A stretch of 64,000 nucleotides of DNA from NCBI RefSeq assembly GCF_030272615.1, contig NC_081415.1:267827425-267891424 (forward strand), given 5' to 3'. The translations under genes and the position numbers were made by a program. The notes under the pieces were generated by a model that worked only from the letters and a program-made list of their open reading frames with translations, was not told the origin of the DNA and did not search any database. This document shows positions 1 through 12,800 of the stretch, in pieces; positions within the stretch are counted from its first letter, which is position 1, and every line of letters starts with the position of its first letter. The DNA is from Cryptomeria japonica. Lineage: Eukaryota; Streptophyta; Pinopsida; Cupressales; Cupressaceae.

Positions 1-1450
1 ACATATTTAGGTTTAGTTCAAAATTTATGCATAGTCCGATCACCACTTTGTGACTACTGTAGAAGAAGGTCCTAGGGAAAGATGTTGAAAATGAAGGCAA
101 TTTATAAAAATATGTCTAAATTCCTTACTAAAGGCTAGGGAAAAAATGTTTACCTAACCACCTTGTGGTTGTCTTTTTTGGTGGTTTTTTGTTAAGTATT
201 TTATACTTTAATACTGCTAAAAACTCGTTTAATTATAAGGTTTATATTTATTTTTTATATTTTTAAGTTTGGACTGTTTGGCATTGTTAATATGTTGTTA
301 ATGACTTGTTTATGTTGCCTTCGAGTTTTTTGTATATAGGGTTAGCACCTTTGTTTTGTTTCTATAATTATCAAAACATTTGTGCATATCTTAAAAAATG
401 TCATGTGATACTTCTAATGTATTGAGTTAAATGAAAACATTAATGATAATGAAGTCTATCTTTTTACAAAAAAATTAAATAAAAATATTGGTGATGACAA
501 ATGTCATCTTTTCACTCAAACTATTGTTAAATTAAATTAAAACCATAGTGATGCCCAAGGCTATCTTTTCACATAAAGTATCATATGATACATTACGTAA
601 GATATGCACACATATTTTTAGTTTTAACAATTTTCCACTTGATGTAGAAATAATATTAATTTAGTTTTAATTCATCACCACAATTACAAATTACTTTAGG
701 TTTAAATTTGCCAACTCAAATATAAAGTAATTGAAATTTAGGCTTGATTTGTTCCCTCAATTGAAAATTTATGGGTAGCTTAAGCTTAATTTTCCACCTC
801 GAGAAATATAGGCTTACTTTGTGATCTCCTTTAAAAAATATTATAAATTTAACCTTATTTCACCACCTCAAATCTTAAACTATATAAAAATTAGTTTTCT
901 TTTGTCACCTCAATTAATATTTTATTAAAAATTTAGGTCCTAATTTACTAAATAGATTACAAACAAGAATGAATTTCGGTTTCCCAATTCTCCACAATTT
1001 ATTTTTAATTTATATTTTAATATAAAAATAGCCACCCACTCGATCACTTGGGATCATAGGCAAAAATCATCATGAGGATTAGGTCTCTATATAGGGGCTT
1101 CACAAGCTTTTTATAGAATTTTCTAGGGTTCAATTCTTAAAATATACCTTGCTTCGACCCTCAATTTTATGTATAATTTTATCTCTAATTTCAACAAATA
1201 TCTTTCACCTCATTATTGTTTTATATCTTCAATGAACTACCCATTCTTGATTTTCTTTCATGTAATCATCTTATTTAGATTTCTCAAGTATTGTTAAACT
1301 TCATCTCTTCGTGATTATTTGTTTATAAGGGAGCTTCATATGTTGTCCATGGTACTTTGTCTCTCTCATGGTCCATTCATATTTTAGTCTCGTTTCTTTT
1401 TTCCCCCATATTTCACTCTTTAAGTAATTTATTATTTATTTCTTTGGTTC

Positions 1451-1586
1451 ACTAATCTTTAATTTCTTGAATCTTATAGATGCAATTGATTATAAGGGCA
1501 TATTGTAGAAAATTGATTACTAATCTTTAATTTCTTGAATCTTATAGATGGAATGGATTATAAGAGCATATCATAGCACATTGATT
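1451..1586. repeat. Two-copy tandem duplication, period 68 bp
   Basis: The phrase starting actaatctttaatttcttg occurs at 1451 and again at 1519 with only a few differences. It is a simple local duplication in non-coding DNA. Confidence 0.85.
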
Positions 1587-1640
1587 CTATTAGATAGCAT
1601 TGTCATTAAATTATTAGTTATCTACATCTTTTATTTTTAA

Positions 1641-1782
1641 TTGATTTTTTAATGTTAATATTTATCAATCAGCTATTTTTGGATTTGATTGTGTGTAGAT
1701 TTTTGCATCAGTTGATTTTTTAATGTTAATATTTATCAATCAGCTATTTTCAGATTTGATTGTGTTTAGATTTTTGCATCAA
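1641..1782. repeat. Two-copy tandem duplication, period 71 bp
   Basis: The phrase ttgattttttaatgttaata starts at 1641 and again at 1712, and both copies run on to 'agatttttgcatca'. The copies are nearly identical, so the event is younger than the surrounding decay. Confidence 0.85.
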
Positions 1783-2301
1783 ATCAGAAAAATAGCTAAT
1801 TGAGATCTAATGGATTGTAGAAACCTTATATCTATTATTAATATTTATTTCTAAATTATCAACACTAATTTAATCCAAATTAATTTATGTTGTATACAAT
1901 CTGTTTAAACTAATGTAAATTATATTTTAAATAACTTTTTAATTTATTTAATTAATTTTTTAAATATAACAATTCTTATCTGAATTAAACTTCATATTAA
2001 AATCCTATTCATTTGAATTAATAGAAATAAATTTTCCTTTTGTGCTCTCCATTGATGATGCATTACAGGGTGTGATACAAAAAATTCTCCAGAAATAATT
2101 TAGCATAAAATGTATTCTTGTAATTTGTGGATTTAACCCTGTGTGGAGCGTGCTTCCCCAACGGCTCTGAAACTACAGCCATGGAACTTAGAAGGAATGG
2201 CCATCCGTTAGCTACTAAAAAATATGACCGTTTTAAAAAGCAATGACCGTTACTGTTTACTACTGTTTTAAAAAGCAGTCCGTTGCTGTATGTTCATCTC
2301 T

Positions 2302-2694
2302 TATAAATGGCAGCGAGACTGTTCTTGTGGATTAGCGAGGGTTGGTGTATTTTTTATTGTTGGTTTTTTTGTCAGTGTTTTTTCTTGGTGTTTTATGTTT
2401 GTTTTATTTTTATTTTTTTGTGATTTTCCATGTTTTCTGATAAGGGTTTTGTACTGTTCTTCTTCTGTGATTTGGTTTTTGGGTTGGTTTTTCTATTTGA
2501 GGGAAGACAAAGAGCAGAGGCAGAGCAAAAGGAAGCGACAATTGAAGAGGGAAGGCAAGCTGATTCCATCTCCAATTTCCTCCTTAGCAGTTAAGAGAGA
2601 GGTTGGCCTGCTAATCCGCATTTTGGGTTGAATGACAAAACTACAGGGGAGGAAGGAAGGCTCTGCCCTTAGTCTCAGTCGCATCTACATTCAG
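2302..2694 (+). pseudogene. TATA box plus first-exon-like ORF relic, left arm
   Basis: A TATAAAT box (2302-2308) overlaps an ATG (2307) opening a hydrophobic peptide beginning MAARLFLWIS, which breaks within about 40 codons. The segment ends at a good splice-donor sequence, ttcag|gtatgt, with GT at 2695-2696. The inverted partner at 33426-33064 keeps a longer frame with the same start and the same donor. Conservation of TATA, start and donor in both arms suggests a captured promoter and first exon. The start resembles a signal peptide or membrane anchor, but I do not recognise the protein. Because the ATG overlaps the TATA box, this ATG may not be the real start of translation. Confidence 0.45.
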
Positions 2695-3739
2695 GTATGT
2701 CTATCTGCTAATTTTCCCTTTAAATCCCTTGTGCAGCCATTCAGATATTTTGTCAAACATAGGTCCGAAGTGTCTAATTTGTAATGTTGGCTTTTACTTT
2801 TTTTGATGATTTTGTGTTTTTGGGTGTGTGGGCCTAGAACCAGAATTATCAACCCTTAAAGCTAAAATGACACATACTTTTCATTTGAGATGTCTAGTTG
2901 ACCCAATAGGTCATGTCCGATCATGTCCCCAAAGATCATAGGCGTAGGCATGTTTCTACGCATCGCATGCTTCAAGTATAGAGGACATAGACATGTTTCT
3001 ACACACTGCATACTTCAAGTATAGAGGACATAGACATGTTTCTACACATTGCATACTTCAACCACTATTTCCTGGGAGATCTTCAAGTATGATGGAGTCT
3101 TCTGACCTGATAAATAGAGGTTGGTACAACGTATTGTAGTACAATGAAGAACTTGTGATAAACGAGGAGTATCCTTGTGATAAACATGGAGGGTCCTTTT
3201 ATTATTATGTGTGGTTAGCCATAGAGTAGCTTCCATGTTGGATTATCTACTATGAATACTATACACGTTAAGCAGCATTTTTGGCAGTGTTACCTATTTT
3301 CATAGAAGGAACACCTAGTTGGTATTGCTTAATTGTAAGTGCGTCAAATAAAAATTTACAAAGAAATGAAGTCTAATGTGTCAGATGGAATTGGAATTAG
3401 AAAATGTTGTTTTGATGTAAGTCATTCCAAGAATGGTGTCAATTGGCTGGAATTGAACTTTGTTGCTATGATCCAAGCCATTACAAGATTGAGTCAAGTG
3501 ATTTGGTTTGGCTTAATGTTTTGATTCAAGTCATTCCAAACAGTGGGTCTCGGGATGCTTTGCGTGATGTCATATAGTATCTTTAATTGCTTTGAAATGT
3601 GTTGTGTTGTTTAGCCATGCTTTATGTGGTGTCTCTAGTATTGTTGTATTGATATGATGTCTTGTGTGATTTGAATTGTATGATATAAAACAAATAAAAG
3701 GGACTATAATCTAATCAAGACTAAATAAACAAAACAAAA

Positions 3740-4390
3740 TAGCATTATATACTCTCCATATTGTTGAAAGTTGAAACAAATGTCTATGGTCTGCTCTTCA
3801 ATCCGTGCTTAAATCAATCTGTCCGTCTCTCCTATGTAGGATCTTGAACAGCTTTGATGTGATAGATCCTAATACCTAATACACAAATTAGGCTCCAATT
3901 ATTCTTTTAAGTCCTTACCTTGCTCAATGGGAATGATAATTTCCTTGAAGTTCTGGCGCTTCAAAATTCTAGCAATCTTATTGGAAATTTTTTAATGTAA
4001 GGAAAAAAATTTTAATGTAAGGAAATCTTAGCAGTTGGTCTGTTGAAACTTCAAGGTAATAGCATTATATATTCTCCATATTGTTGAAACTTGAAACAAA
4101 TGTCTACGGTCTGCTCTTCAATCCTCGCTTAAATCAATCTGTCTGTCTCTCCTATGTAGGATCTTCAACAGCATTAAATCAATCTGTCTGTCTCTCCTAT
4201 GTAGGATCTTCAACAGCATTGATGTGATAGATCCTAGTACACAAATTAGGCTCCAATTATTCTTTTAAGTCCTTAGCAATGATAATTTCCTTGAAGTTCT
4301 GGCGCTTCAAAATTCTAGCAATCTTATTGGAAATTTTTTAATGTAAGGAAACCTTAGCAGTTGATCTGTTGAAACTTCAATCCTCTGCCA
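3740..4390. repeat. Tandem duplication of about 330 bp in the left arm
   Basis: The block starting 'agcattatatactctccata' (about 3742) and running through 'cttcaaaattctagcaatct' is repeated from about 4062. Inside it, a smaller unit containing 'aatcaatctgtctgtctctc' is again doubled near 4130-4215. The right arm has a single copy (about 31780-31970), so the duplication followed formation of the inverted repeat. Confidence 0.75.
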
Positions 4391-7300
4391 ATGTGTTTGC
4401 GCACCAGTTGTTTTGTGGAAACTCTTCTTATTTGTTTTCTACTGCATCCATCCTTTCTGAAGACCTCAGCCAAGAGCTTTTTCTTTTGTTCCAAATGCTT
4501 CTTATGCGAGAATTAAAAGCTTTTGTCACTAATGTTTTTTTAAGAACGGCCTCTTTCTGAGCTGTGTGGTGATGAGATGAGACATGCATGCATGGATAAG
4601 CATATGTATAAACTTGGAGTGCAAGGAAACCATCCACTTTATTTTAAATGAGATCATCTACGAAGGGCAGTCATTCCAATTCCTAGATCTATTCAGATTG
4701 CTATTAAGCTGCTAATCAACTCTTTGAAAGAAAGTGAACATATGAATGAGATATTAATGGATTGTGGTAACCATGTTGTAATACTTGATTACAGAGATAT
4801 GTGATTATGGTACTTTGTTTACTTCTACGAAAATAAACTGTTGACATATTTATTATACTTGAAATTGAAAATTTTTAGATATAATTTAGGTTAGTCCTCC
4901 CTCCCTAATATTGGATCTAATTAGAGTGGGGGTCAGATTTTGACACTAAAAAAATCCATGAGCTCCAATATGCACATTGCAGACCATTAGAATCCTGCAT
5001 AAACTGTCATTTTGTTAATTTTCCTTTTAAATCCTGTGCACATTCATTGAGACATTTTGTCAAACAATTCATGTCTTGTCTGTTGCTTGTTATGGTCTAT
5101 CTGATGTGACCAAATAAAAAAATGGGTGTATCTTTTTCAAATGCTACACCCTCTTTATTATGTTTCTCGAGGTAATTGCAATTGTAACAGTAAAAAACAT
5201 GATTGCTTAGATACATGACTGGTTTTACCATCTGTGATTCTACTAAAAGTTGTGTGGAATTAGCCTGATCGATATAGTATCCACTATTTTCGTTGTAAGC
5301 TGTCAAATATAGATACCTCAACTGTTGCCTTTGCTCCACTTGTTTTCATTTTCTATTCTATACTATGCATCTATTATAAGAAGAATAAATCTGGTGGTGT
5401 GATTTAGCTTCAATAGCTGATTCTTCTGAATGGTGAATATGCTTTTTTCGATAGCAGTGTTTAGAGTGAATCACGAATATGAAGAAACGGTCTGAATGGT
5501 TCCTTCATCAAGTCCGGCCTCAATCAAGAGGTCCTTCAGGCTGAGGATTCTTCACAATCAAGAGCCCTTGATTGACTTTAGGAGCCCATATGGATACAGT
5601 TGGGTGAATGGATACAGCCAACTGGATCTGAAATTTTTACAGTACCACTTTCATCATCTGCACACCTTACTTTTAATTGTAGCCGCATTCAGAGTAGCAT
5701 GCAACTCTATTTCTGGGGCTACCATCATGAACAGTTATCTATATAATTTCTATCTATTAATTTAAACAATTTTCTCTGTTTTTCAATATTTACATTTTTT
5801 TACAAATTTTTTTTTGTTTCCTTGATTCTGTAAGGTTTGGAAAACATACCTGCAATCTTTTATCCTATTGAGCTCTACATTAAAGCAGCCGGAAATCACC
5901 GTAGGGCATTGTTGATCTACATTGATCAATTATGTAAAATTTTTAGTTTATCCTACACAACTTTTGCTATATTGAACTATGGTTTGAATTTGTTGATCTA
6001 CCAAGTTAGGAAAAATGAAAATAACTGAAGCAAAGGCAACAGATGTACTATGCAGTGTTAATATTTTTTATTTTTTCTATTCTGTACTATGCAGTGTTAA
6101 ATTATAAGCTTCTTGAACTTATGTTGCCTGCGGCCATGGTTTTTATCGCTGGTTTCTTTTTTCTGCCTTGCTTTCCTTTTCCTTATTCAAATTCTCCTTC
6201 CCCAAATTTTGATGCTCTGGATCAATTCTCCCATTGTAGGTCGTTATTGGAAAACATGAATTAGTAATTGGAAAATGTTTTACTCTAATAGATCTTTACT
6301 ATAATAAATGGATAGCGATAACCATGTCGTAAGTTGACTACTGATATTAGATATATGTGAAAAAAAGAACTATAACATATTTATTATACTTGAAACTGAA
6401 AATTAATTTTAAAGGTAATTTAGGTTAGTCCTCTCTCCCTAATATTGAACCTAATTGGAGTGAGTATCATATTTTGACACTTAAAAAAATCCATGAGCTC
6501 CAATATATAGACCACTACAATCCTACGTAAACTGACCTTTTGTTAGTTTTTCTTTTAAATCCCTTGTGCAGCCATTGAGACATTTTGTCAAACAATTCAT
6601 ATGCCTTCTGTCACTTGTTATGGTCTATATGATGTGCCCAAATCATGAATTGGGCGTATCTTTTTCAAAATGCTTTGCCCCCTTTATTATGTCTCTTGGG
6701 ATAGTTGCAATTACAACAGTAAAAAAATTCATCGCTTCGATACATGACTGGTTTTACTATCTGTGATTCTAATAGTGATGTGTGGAATTAGCCTGATCAA
6801 TATGTTATCATTTTTGTCATAAACTGTCAAATATAAGAACAAATTTACAGGCCTCAATACCTCAACTGTTGCCTTTGCTTCACTTATTTTCATTTTCAAT
6901 TATGTACCATGCATCTGTTATAAGAAGAATAAATCTGAATAAATCTGGTGGTGTGATTTAGCTTCAATGGCTAATTCTTCTGAACAGTGAGTATGCTTTT
7001 TCAATAGCAGTGTTTAGAGTGAATTGTGAGTGATGAAAATGCATGCATTTGTAGCCTATCCCTGATCACGAATATGAATAAATCCTAATCCTTTTGGTCT
7101 CAATGGCTTCTCCATTGAGTCTGGCCATCAAGAAGTCCTTCAGGCTGAAGATTCTTCACAATCCAGAGCCCTTGACCAACTTTAGGAGCCCAGATGGATA
7201 AAATTGGGTGGGTGGGTACAGCCAACAGCATTCTTATCTTCCTTGACACTATCTCTCTGCAAGATGATAGGTGTGGGTTCTGGTCTCTTCCTTATTTGTA

Positions 7301-7851
7301 TTCTTCTATGCAAGATCATTCTGAGGCTTCTTTGTTTTTTCATTAACCTCAATGGTGTTTACAATCTATACTTGATCAGAATTTCTTCGAAAATCTACAA
7401 TTAAATGCTTATAATTTTGACAGTCCAGTGCAATGCAGTCATGCACAGCTGAAAAATGTTGTAATTGCTTCCACCAACTTGTGAACATGTTCGAATAATA
7501 AGATAAGATAATAGTTTTTTTTACTACTGTCAAACCTATGGAAGCCCCTTCAATAAGAGAGATTCGTGGGTTTAATGGTTTTATCATCTTTAACACCTAG
7601 ACTTAACATGCCACATGACCTGATACGCACCAAAACAAATATATAAAAAATAAATAGAGTTTGATATAGTTAGTTTTAATGGCGTAATCTATGTTGGTTG
7701 GTAGCGTAGTCATGGTAGAGTTTAGGTAAAGAAAAAGGGAAAGCAAATCTACAAGAAGAATTTAGTTGGAACCGTGGATTAGCTTGATGCCTGAGAGTAT
7801 AACCAACACGTAAGGATTTGCTTTGTGGACGGCCTCTGCTCCAGTCTGCAT

Positions 7852-8253
7852 CTATTTACACCAATCATTTTGGTTTTGCTTTGGACCTCTGAGTTCATTT
7901 CTTAGACTCGTTCCCACAACCTGACTAGTCCCGTTGAACGTTGAAGCCACTATTGTCCGGACTATAATCCATACATCTGACTTAAAGTCCTTGTCCCAAA
8001 AGAATCCATTGCCATCCGATTTACTGCAACACCATCCAGGTCTGCTGATACGATTGTCCAAGATCACCTTCACATTGCTGGATCCCAAGCTTGAGGCCAC
8101 TATTTTGTATACCAGTATAACAGATAAGTCAAGAAGATCTGAACTATGGATTTGTGTGCCTGATTCTGCATATGTGAGGCTTTTTTTTTTCTCCTGGACT
8201 GCCTGACTGTTATAGATCCCAGAGAAGGATCTGTGAACATGTAGAGAGCCCAA
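7852..8253 (-). pseudogene. GH5 glycosyl hydrolase middle-domain fragment, left arm
   Basis: The 133-codon minus-strand frame contains VKVILDNRISRPGWCC, then DGNGFF, then SLRNELRGPKQNQNDW. These fit the plant cellulase-like glycosyl hydrolase family 5 proteins, in which the beta-1,4-glycan-cleaving catalytic core reads 'VILDNHISKPGWCCSN' and 'SLRNELRGP'. The RNE of that motif contains the family's acid/base glutamate. The 5' end (MGSLHVHRSF onward) does not look like GH5 and is probably intron or foreign sequence. The nucleophile exon and the N-terminal strands are missing, so this cannot encode an active enzyme. The same fragment lies inverted at 29460-29895. GH5 membership is strong from the motifs; the substrate is unknown. 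Confidence 0.8.
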
Positions 8254-8320
8254 GTATTCATTAAGTATTTATGAATTAGATTCGTATGAAATTATAGAGC
8301 TTGTTATTCAAGTAAAACTC

Positions 8321-8516
8321 ACTTTGAAATGGCTGTTGCAAAACACTTAATCTATCTTGCTAGAAAACTTGCATTTCTTGGTTGAGTCCAGTCCCCAGCA
8401 AGTACGCCATATGTTACATCCAATGCAACTTTTCCAATTCAAGTCATTCTCAGCAGCAAAAGCCAGAAAGCAATTTATGTATCTATTGTCATTGACATTC
8501 GTTCCCCTCTCTAATC
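8321..8516 (-). pseudogene. GH5 glycosyl hydrolase C-terminal exon fragment, left arm
   Basis: On the minus strand this reads NVNDNRYINCFLAFAAEND, followed, after a small deletion that removes the usual ALWTLQGSY-like stretch, by KVALDVTYGVLAGDWTQPRN. That is the C-terminal end of the plant GH5 catalytic domain (usual order NDNRYLNCFL, DLDWALW, VGLDETYG, NW, PRNSSFL). It ends at a plausible splice donor (ttcaaa|gtgagt near 8320). In gene sense it lies upstream of the middle-domain fragment at 8253-7852, so the exon order is permuted relative to a normal GH5 gene. The right arm has the same permuted order. Confidence 0.75.
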
Positions 8517-9899
8517 TATTTCAAGGAACAATTATTTCTTGATGATGGTTAAGGAACACGCATATGGTCCTAATTTTAGTGCTTACAACAGAACTTTTCA
8601 TTTTATGCATAACCAATCATGAACAAATATCTACATATAATTTCTGTCTATTATTTTAAATATTTTTCTTTGTTTTTCCAATATTTACAAAATCTTGCTA
8701 TTTCTTTGTTTTTCCATTTTGAAAATATACCTGCAATCTTTTATCCTGAACTGTTTGATATAAATTCTATCCTTCCTAGAGCTCTGCATCTAAGCAGCTG
8801 GAAATCACCAGAGTCCATTGTTGATCTACTTGTTCTATGGGGTATTTTGAACGGGTCTGTAATTTTTTTATTTTTTCCTTTCCAACTTTTGCTATATTGA
8901 ACTGTGATTTAAATTTGTCAGATCTACCAAGTTAGGAAAATGAAAATAAGTGAAACAGAGGGAACTGATGTACCATCGAGTGTTAATATTTTCATTTTCT
9001 ATTCTGTATCATGCAGTGTTATAATCTTCTTGAACGGTGGGGGTGTCATCACTCTATCATTCCAGCAGCCTGACCCACCTTCGACCATAGTTTTCATCCC
9101 AGTTCTTTTTTTCTGCCTTGCTTTTTCCTTTTCCCTACTCAAATTCTCCTCCTACAAATCAATGCCCTGGACCAATTTTTTAGGTTGTTTTGTTACTGGA
9201 AAACATGCACTTGCATCTTTTAGTTATATTTCCAAATATTCATTGTCATTACCATCCTTGTGGAATCCCTATTCCTGTAAAAAATAAATGTATACATATA
9301 TTGCTCGGGTGGGATGTGCTTTATGGAGAAGTGCTATTTTAGAAAGAAAATTGCACACAGTATAATTCAGAAATCTAGAGCATATTTTGTCGAAACTATC
9401 ATTTTATATATTTGTATTACAGAATTAGGCAGTTTAGATTTTTGTTCTATTTGGAAGTTTTGGTGCATATGTAACATTGGGTGAGTATTCGTATATTTCC
9501 ATTGAAGTTATTTATTGAATCTTCTTTACTTCAATAATATTAAATTTAATCGTTTTTTATTTTATTGGCTGGAAAACCAATCCAAATTAAACCATGGTTG
9601 ACAGACTGTACAAATGTGTGAAAATTTAAATTTTTAATAGTTTAAATTACAAAGTTTAATATGTAAACTAATTTATTATTTAATGCCATTATTTTTATTT
9701 GGGAGGGGTTGATTCCCCCTTCCTAGGCTGCAAAGAATGGTCATAGCCATGGCCATCTTTTCAGTTTTCAGTTTTGTGTTAATATTTTTTTTAGTTTTTA
9801 GATTATTTTTTTCAATTTTTATTTTATTTCATTACCTTGTAACTAGACATTTGCGATGCAATGTAATTAAAATATCATAATATTCTTTTGGTAATATTG

Positions 9900-12800
9900 T
9901 AGCAATTAGTGTTGTGTTATTTTTCATTTGTGCTTATTTTGACATTTTGAAGCGACTTTTAAACTTTTATGCTTAGTGTGTTGCACTTTGGCATCTACTA
10001 GTTGTGCAAAGTGTGTTTGAATTTTAGGCATTTACTTTGTGTACTACATTCATTGTTAGAACTTTGACATTCATATTATGTTTATGTTTGAATTTTGGCA
10101 TCATCAACTTTGACATCTCTATTGACTTTGACATTCCTGTTTTGTGTGTTTATATGAAGTGTTTGCTTGAGCTTTGGCATTTAGTTTGTGTGTTTGAACT
10201 TTGGTATATATATTAGTTATTTGTTTGAAGTATCTTCTAACCTTTTTTGTTTAGTGTGTTTAATTTTAACATCCACTATTTCTTTGTTGGAAGTGTGTAT
10301 TTATGTTGTGCATATTTGAACTTTGTATGAAGTGTGGTTAAATTATTTTATCAAATTTTATATTTATCCTCTTATTGTTTGTTAGTTTGTGTGGGTGGGT
10401 GTGTTCTCACTTTTCAATCTTTGACACACTTATGTGCATGTTTGATTACTTTGTATGTGTGAATTGTGATTTTATTTTTCATATTTGTCTTGTGTTAGTT
10501 TAGCTAACTTTAAGTGAAGTGTGTGTTTTTTAACCTTGGCATTTACTTTGTGTATTTACTTTGTGTGTATTGAACTCTAATATTTACTACGTGTGTGGTT
10601 GGAACTAAATTTGTGTGAAGCATGTTTGAACTTGGACATTCATTTTGTTTGAGGAACTTGATTTTGCCATTCACTTTCTGCATGTTTGACCTTCCACATT
10701 CACTTTGTTTGATTACTTTTTGTGAAACATTTTCAAATTAGGCATGTGTTATTTTTTGTTTGTTTGTTCTTTTTTGGATATGTTTAAATTTGAGCATTTA
10801 CTTTTGTATATGTGCAAATTGTGTCTAAATAAACTATATGTGAAATGTGTTTGAACTTAACATCTGCTTTAAATATGGATTGTGTGTATGAACAAGTTGC
10901 ATGTGAAATATCATTTGACTTCGACAACAACTTTGTTGTGTTGTACTTTGGTATGTGTTTATATGCTTGAACTTTCAAATTCACATTGTGTGAATAATGT
11001 ACTTTGACGTTCACCTATGTTGCATGTTTGAAGTATAGTGTGAAGTGTGTGTGAACTTTGCCATTCACCTATGTTGCATGTTTAAATTATAGTGTGAAGT
11101 GTGTGTGTGAACTTTGTCATTCACCTATGTTGCGTGTTTTAAATTATAGTGTGAAGTGTGTGTGAATTTGGGTATTTTTAAATTCAAGCATTTACTTTGT
11201 ATATGTGCAAATTGTGTCTAAATAAATTATATATGCAAACTTTATGTAAAATGTGTTTGAATTTAACATCTGCTTTTAATATGGATTGTGTGTTTGAACA
11301 AATTGCATGTTTAAATTATAGTGTGAAGTGTGTGTGAACTTTGTCATTCACCTATGTTGCGTGTTTTAAATTATAGTGTGAAGTGTGTGTGAATTTGGGT
11401 ATTTTTAAATTCAAGCATTTACTTTGTATATGTGCAAATTGTGTCTAAATAAATTATATATGCAAACTTTATGTAAAATGTGTTTGAATTTAACATCTGC
11501 TTTTAATATGGATTGTGTGTTTGAACAAATTGCATGTGAAATATCATTTGACTTCGACAACAACTTTGTTGTGTTGGTACTTTGGTATGTGTTTATATGC
11601 TTGAACTTTCAAATTCACGTTGTGTGAATAATGTACTTTGACATTCACCTATGTTGCATGTTTGAAGTATAGTGTGAAGTGTGTGTGAACTTTGGCATTC
11701 ACTTATGCTTCGTGTTTAAATTATAGTGTGAAGTGTGTGAATTTCAGCATTCACTTAGTGAGTGTCTACTTTTTGTGAAATATTTTCAAATTAGGCATGT
11801 GTAAATTGTGTCTAAAACTATATGTGAAATGTGATTGAACTTCACATCTGCTTTAAAATTGTGTGTTTGAACAAATTGTGTGTGAAATGTCATGCGATTT
11901 TTAACGACGACCTTGTAGTGTTGTACTTTGGTATGTGTTTATTTATATGCTTGAACTTTCAAATTCACTTTGTTCAAATAGTGTATTTTGACATTCACCT
12001 ATGTTGCATGTTTGAATTATAGTGTGAAGTGTTTGTGAACTTAGTTTGTTTTGTGCTTTGATGTGTTTGAACTCTGAGTGTTTATTTTTTGTGAAACATT
12101 TTCAAATTAGGCATGTGTTCATTTATGTGTGTTTGTACTTAGTATGTTTGAACAAACTCCATATGTGAAGAGAACTCAACTTTGGGTATTTTTAAACTTA
12201 AGAATTTACTTTGTATATGTGTCTAAATAAACTATATGCGCAATGCGTGTTTGACCTTCCAATATGCTTTAAATATGGATTGTGTGTTTGAACAAATTAT
12301 GTGTGAAATGTCATTTAACTTTGACAACTTTGTTTTATTGTACTTTTAGTATGTGTTTATATGCTTGAACTTTCAGATTTACTATGTGTTTAGTATGTGA
12401 AGAGAACTCAACTTTGGGTATTTTTAACCTTAAGAATTTACTTTGTAAATGTGTAAATTGTGTCTAAATAAACTATATGTGCAATGTGTTTGACCTTCCA
12501 ATATGCTTTAAATATGGATTGTGTGTTTGAACAAATTATGCATGAAATGCCATTTAACTTTGACAATTTTGTTTTATTGTACTTTTAGTATGTGTTTATA
12601 TGCTTGAACTTTCAGATTTACTTTGTGTGAATAGTGTACTGTGACATTCACCTATCTTGCATTTGAATTATAGTGTGAAGTGTGTGTGAATCTTGCCATT
12701 CATTTTTGTGTTTGTACAATAATGAGTTTGAACTTAATTAATTGCTTACTTTCTGTGTGATTGAAGTAACTTTTTTGTGAAACATTTTTATATTAGGCAT

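Larger units (their letters stand above)
1..1946. other. AT-rich flank without a gene
   Basis: No open frame of useful length or recognisable domain occurs here. The stretch is AT-rich, with loosely repeated phrases about 'cacctcaa' and 'ttaggctt' at 660-930, which suggests an old decayed repeat. A TATA-like string (ctatataggg) near 1090-1100 is followed by a 'ctagggttc' phrase, a look common in plant LTR promoters, but I could not find LTR ends. Two short tandem duplications are listed separately. The right border is where inverted homology to 33764 starts. Confidence 0.6.
4745..9230. repeat. Large direct duplication inside the left arm
   Basis: About 4745-5650 matches about 6295-7240, and about 5730-6270 matches about 8625-9230. 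The second copy holds an extra segment of about 1.35 kb (7240-8600) that carries the GH5 fragments; the first copy lacks it. The right arm has one copy, of the GH5-containing type. The simplest history is a tandem duplication in the left arm followed by loss of the GH5 segment from one copy. Confidence 0.7.
1947..9900 (+). repeat. Left outer arm of a giant inverted repeat
   Basis: Read on the plus strand, this stretch matches the minus strand of about 28200-33764 in the same order. The shared order is: an AT-rich end (tttaattaa, then ttcttatct), a 'gtgtggagcgtgcttcccca' block (2142 here, about 33590 there), a TATA box with first exon, an exon-donor block (2691 and 32980), and GH5 fragments. 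It ends with a 'aatggtcat...gccat' block at about 9735, matching about 28240. Identity by eye is roughly 80-90 percent in the best blocks, with many small indels. The left arm is longer because it carries internal duplications. The arms could be termini of a giant foldback-type element or an old inverted segmental duplication; the sequence alone does not decide. Confidence 0.8.

Noticed and set aside
2290-2631. 113-codon frame starting MFISYKWQRD
   Set aside because: It overlaps the TATA-box region in another phase and is not kept in the right arm. The frame starting MAARLFLWIS is the one shared by both arms.
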